Of a stretch of DNA of 37,698 nucleotides, positions 37,698-37,698 are shown in pieces. How positions within the stretch are numbered: position 1 is the stretch's first letter; each line of letters begins with the position of its first letter. The stretch comes from a virus. The stretch covers positions 1 through 37,698 of IMG/VR virus record IMGVR_UViG_3300032797_000019; one strand, 5' to 3'. The translations under genes and the position numbers were made by a program. Below the pieces are notes generated by a model. The model saw nothing but the letters and a program-made list of their open reading frames with translations. It was not told the origin of the DNA and made no database searches.

Positions 37698-37698
37698 A

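Noticed and set aside
1-37698. CRISPR arrays, IS elements and rRNA genes
   Set aside because: No regularly spaced repeats, transposase genes or rRNA-like sequence were seen on either strand.

Overview
The window reads as an almost complete genome of a tailed, probably short-tailed (podovirus-like), double-stranded DNA phage. It has a small and a large terminase subunit, portal, scaffold and N4-gp56-type major capsid protein. These are followed by a head-tail adaptor, a 1170-residue tail nozzle/stabilisation-like protein and three Ala/Gly-rich internal (ejection) virion proteins. There is no tape measure, tail tube or tail sheath gene, and no integrase or lysogeny module. The host cannot be named from the sequence. 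Shine-Dalgarno sequences of the AGGAGG type are used throughout, so it is bacterial. The last 34 bases that match (37664-37697) are Illumina adapter, so the window is a raw assembled contig.

Layout: 1-362 is a repeat-rich non-coding end. On the + strand, 363-22491 is one late operon: terminases with an endonuclease VII-like HNH gene between them, portal, scaffold, capsid, head-decoration and fibre proteins, adaptor, tail nozzle, internal proteins, and a probable lysis cassette (holin-like peptide, DUF6496-like protein, zinc ribbon, DUF5675 protein). On the - strand, 22406-36419 is a second, tightly coupled operon of about 40 genes. It contains the replication set: prim-pol/DnaB-type primase-helicase, family A DNA polymerase, PD-(D/E)XK nuclease and a DEDD exonuclease. 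It also holds nucleotide-pool enzymes (a dATP/dGTP diphosphohydrolase-like and a nucleoside 2-deoxyribosyltransferase-like protein), two mobile endonucleases (LAGLIDADG and HNH), a membrane-anchored trypsin-like protease, a small HExxH zincin, a SemiSWEET/PQ-loop-like membrane protein, and many mini-proteins of 27-60 residues. The two operons converge and overlap near 22.45 kb.

A 514-base non-coding stretch (36420-36933) lies upstream of the leftward operon. It is packed with inverted repeats and a compact tRNA-like fold, and probably holds the promoter, leader or origin. Beyond it lie three more leftward genes, including a sigma-region-4-like DNA-binding protein that may control this region.

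Many genes are shorter than 60 codons. I read them from the sequence using start/stop overlaps (ATGA or TAATG) and Shine-Dalgarno sites. The points most worth a second look are the phage SemiSWEET-like gene, the structured leader, the unusual density of cysteine-pair mini-proteins, the hairpins placed directly ahead of late-gene ribosome sites, and the anchored protease. All functional calls are from motif and family recognition by eye; no database search was run.
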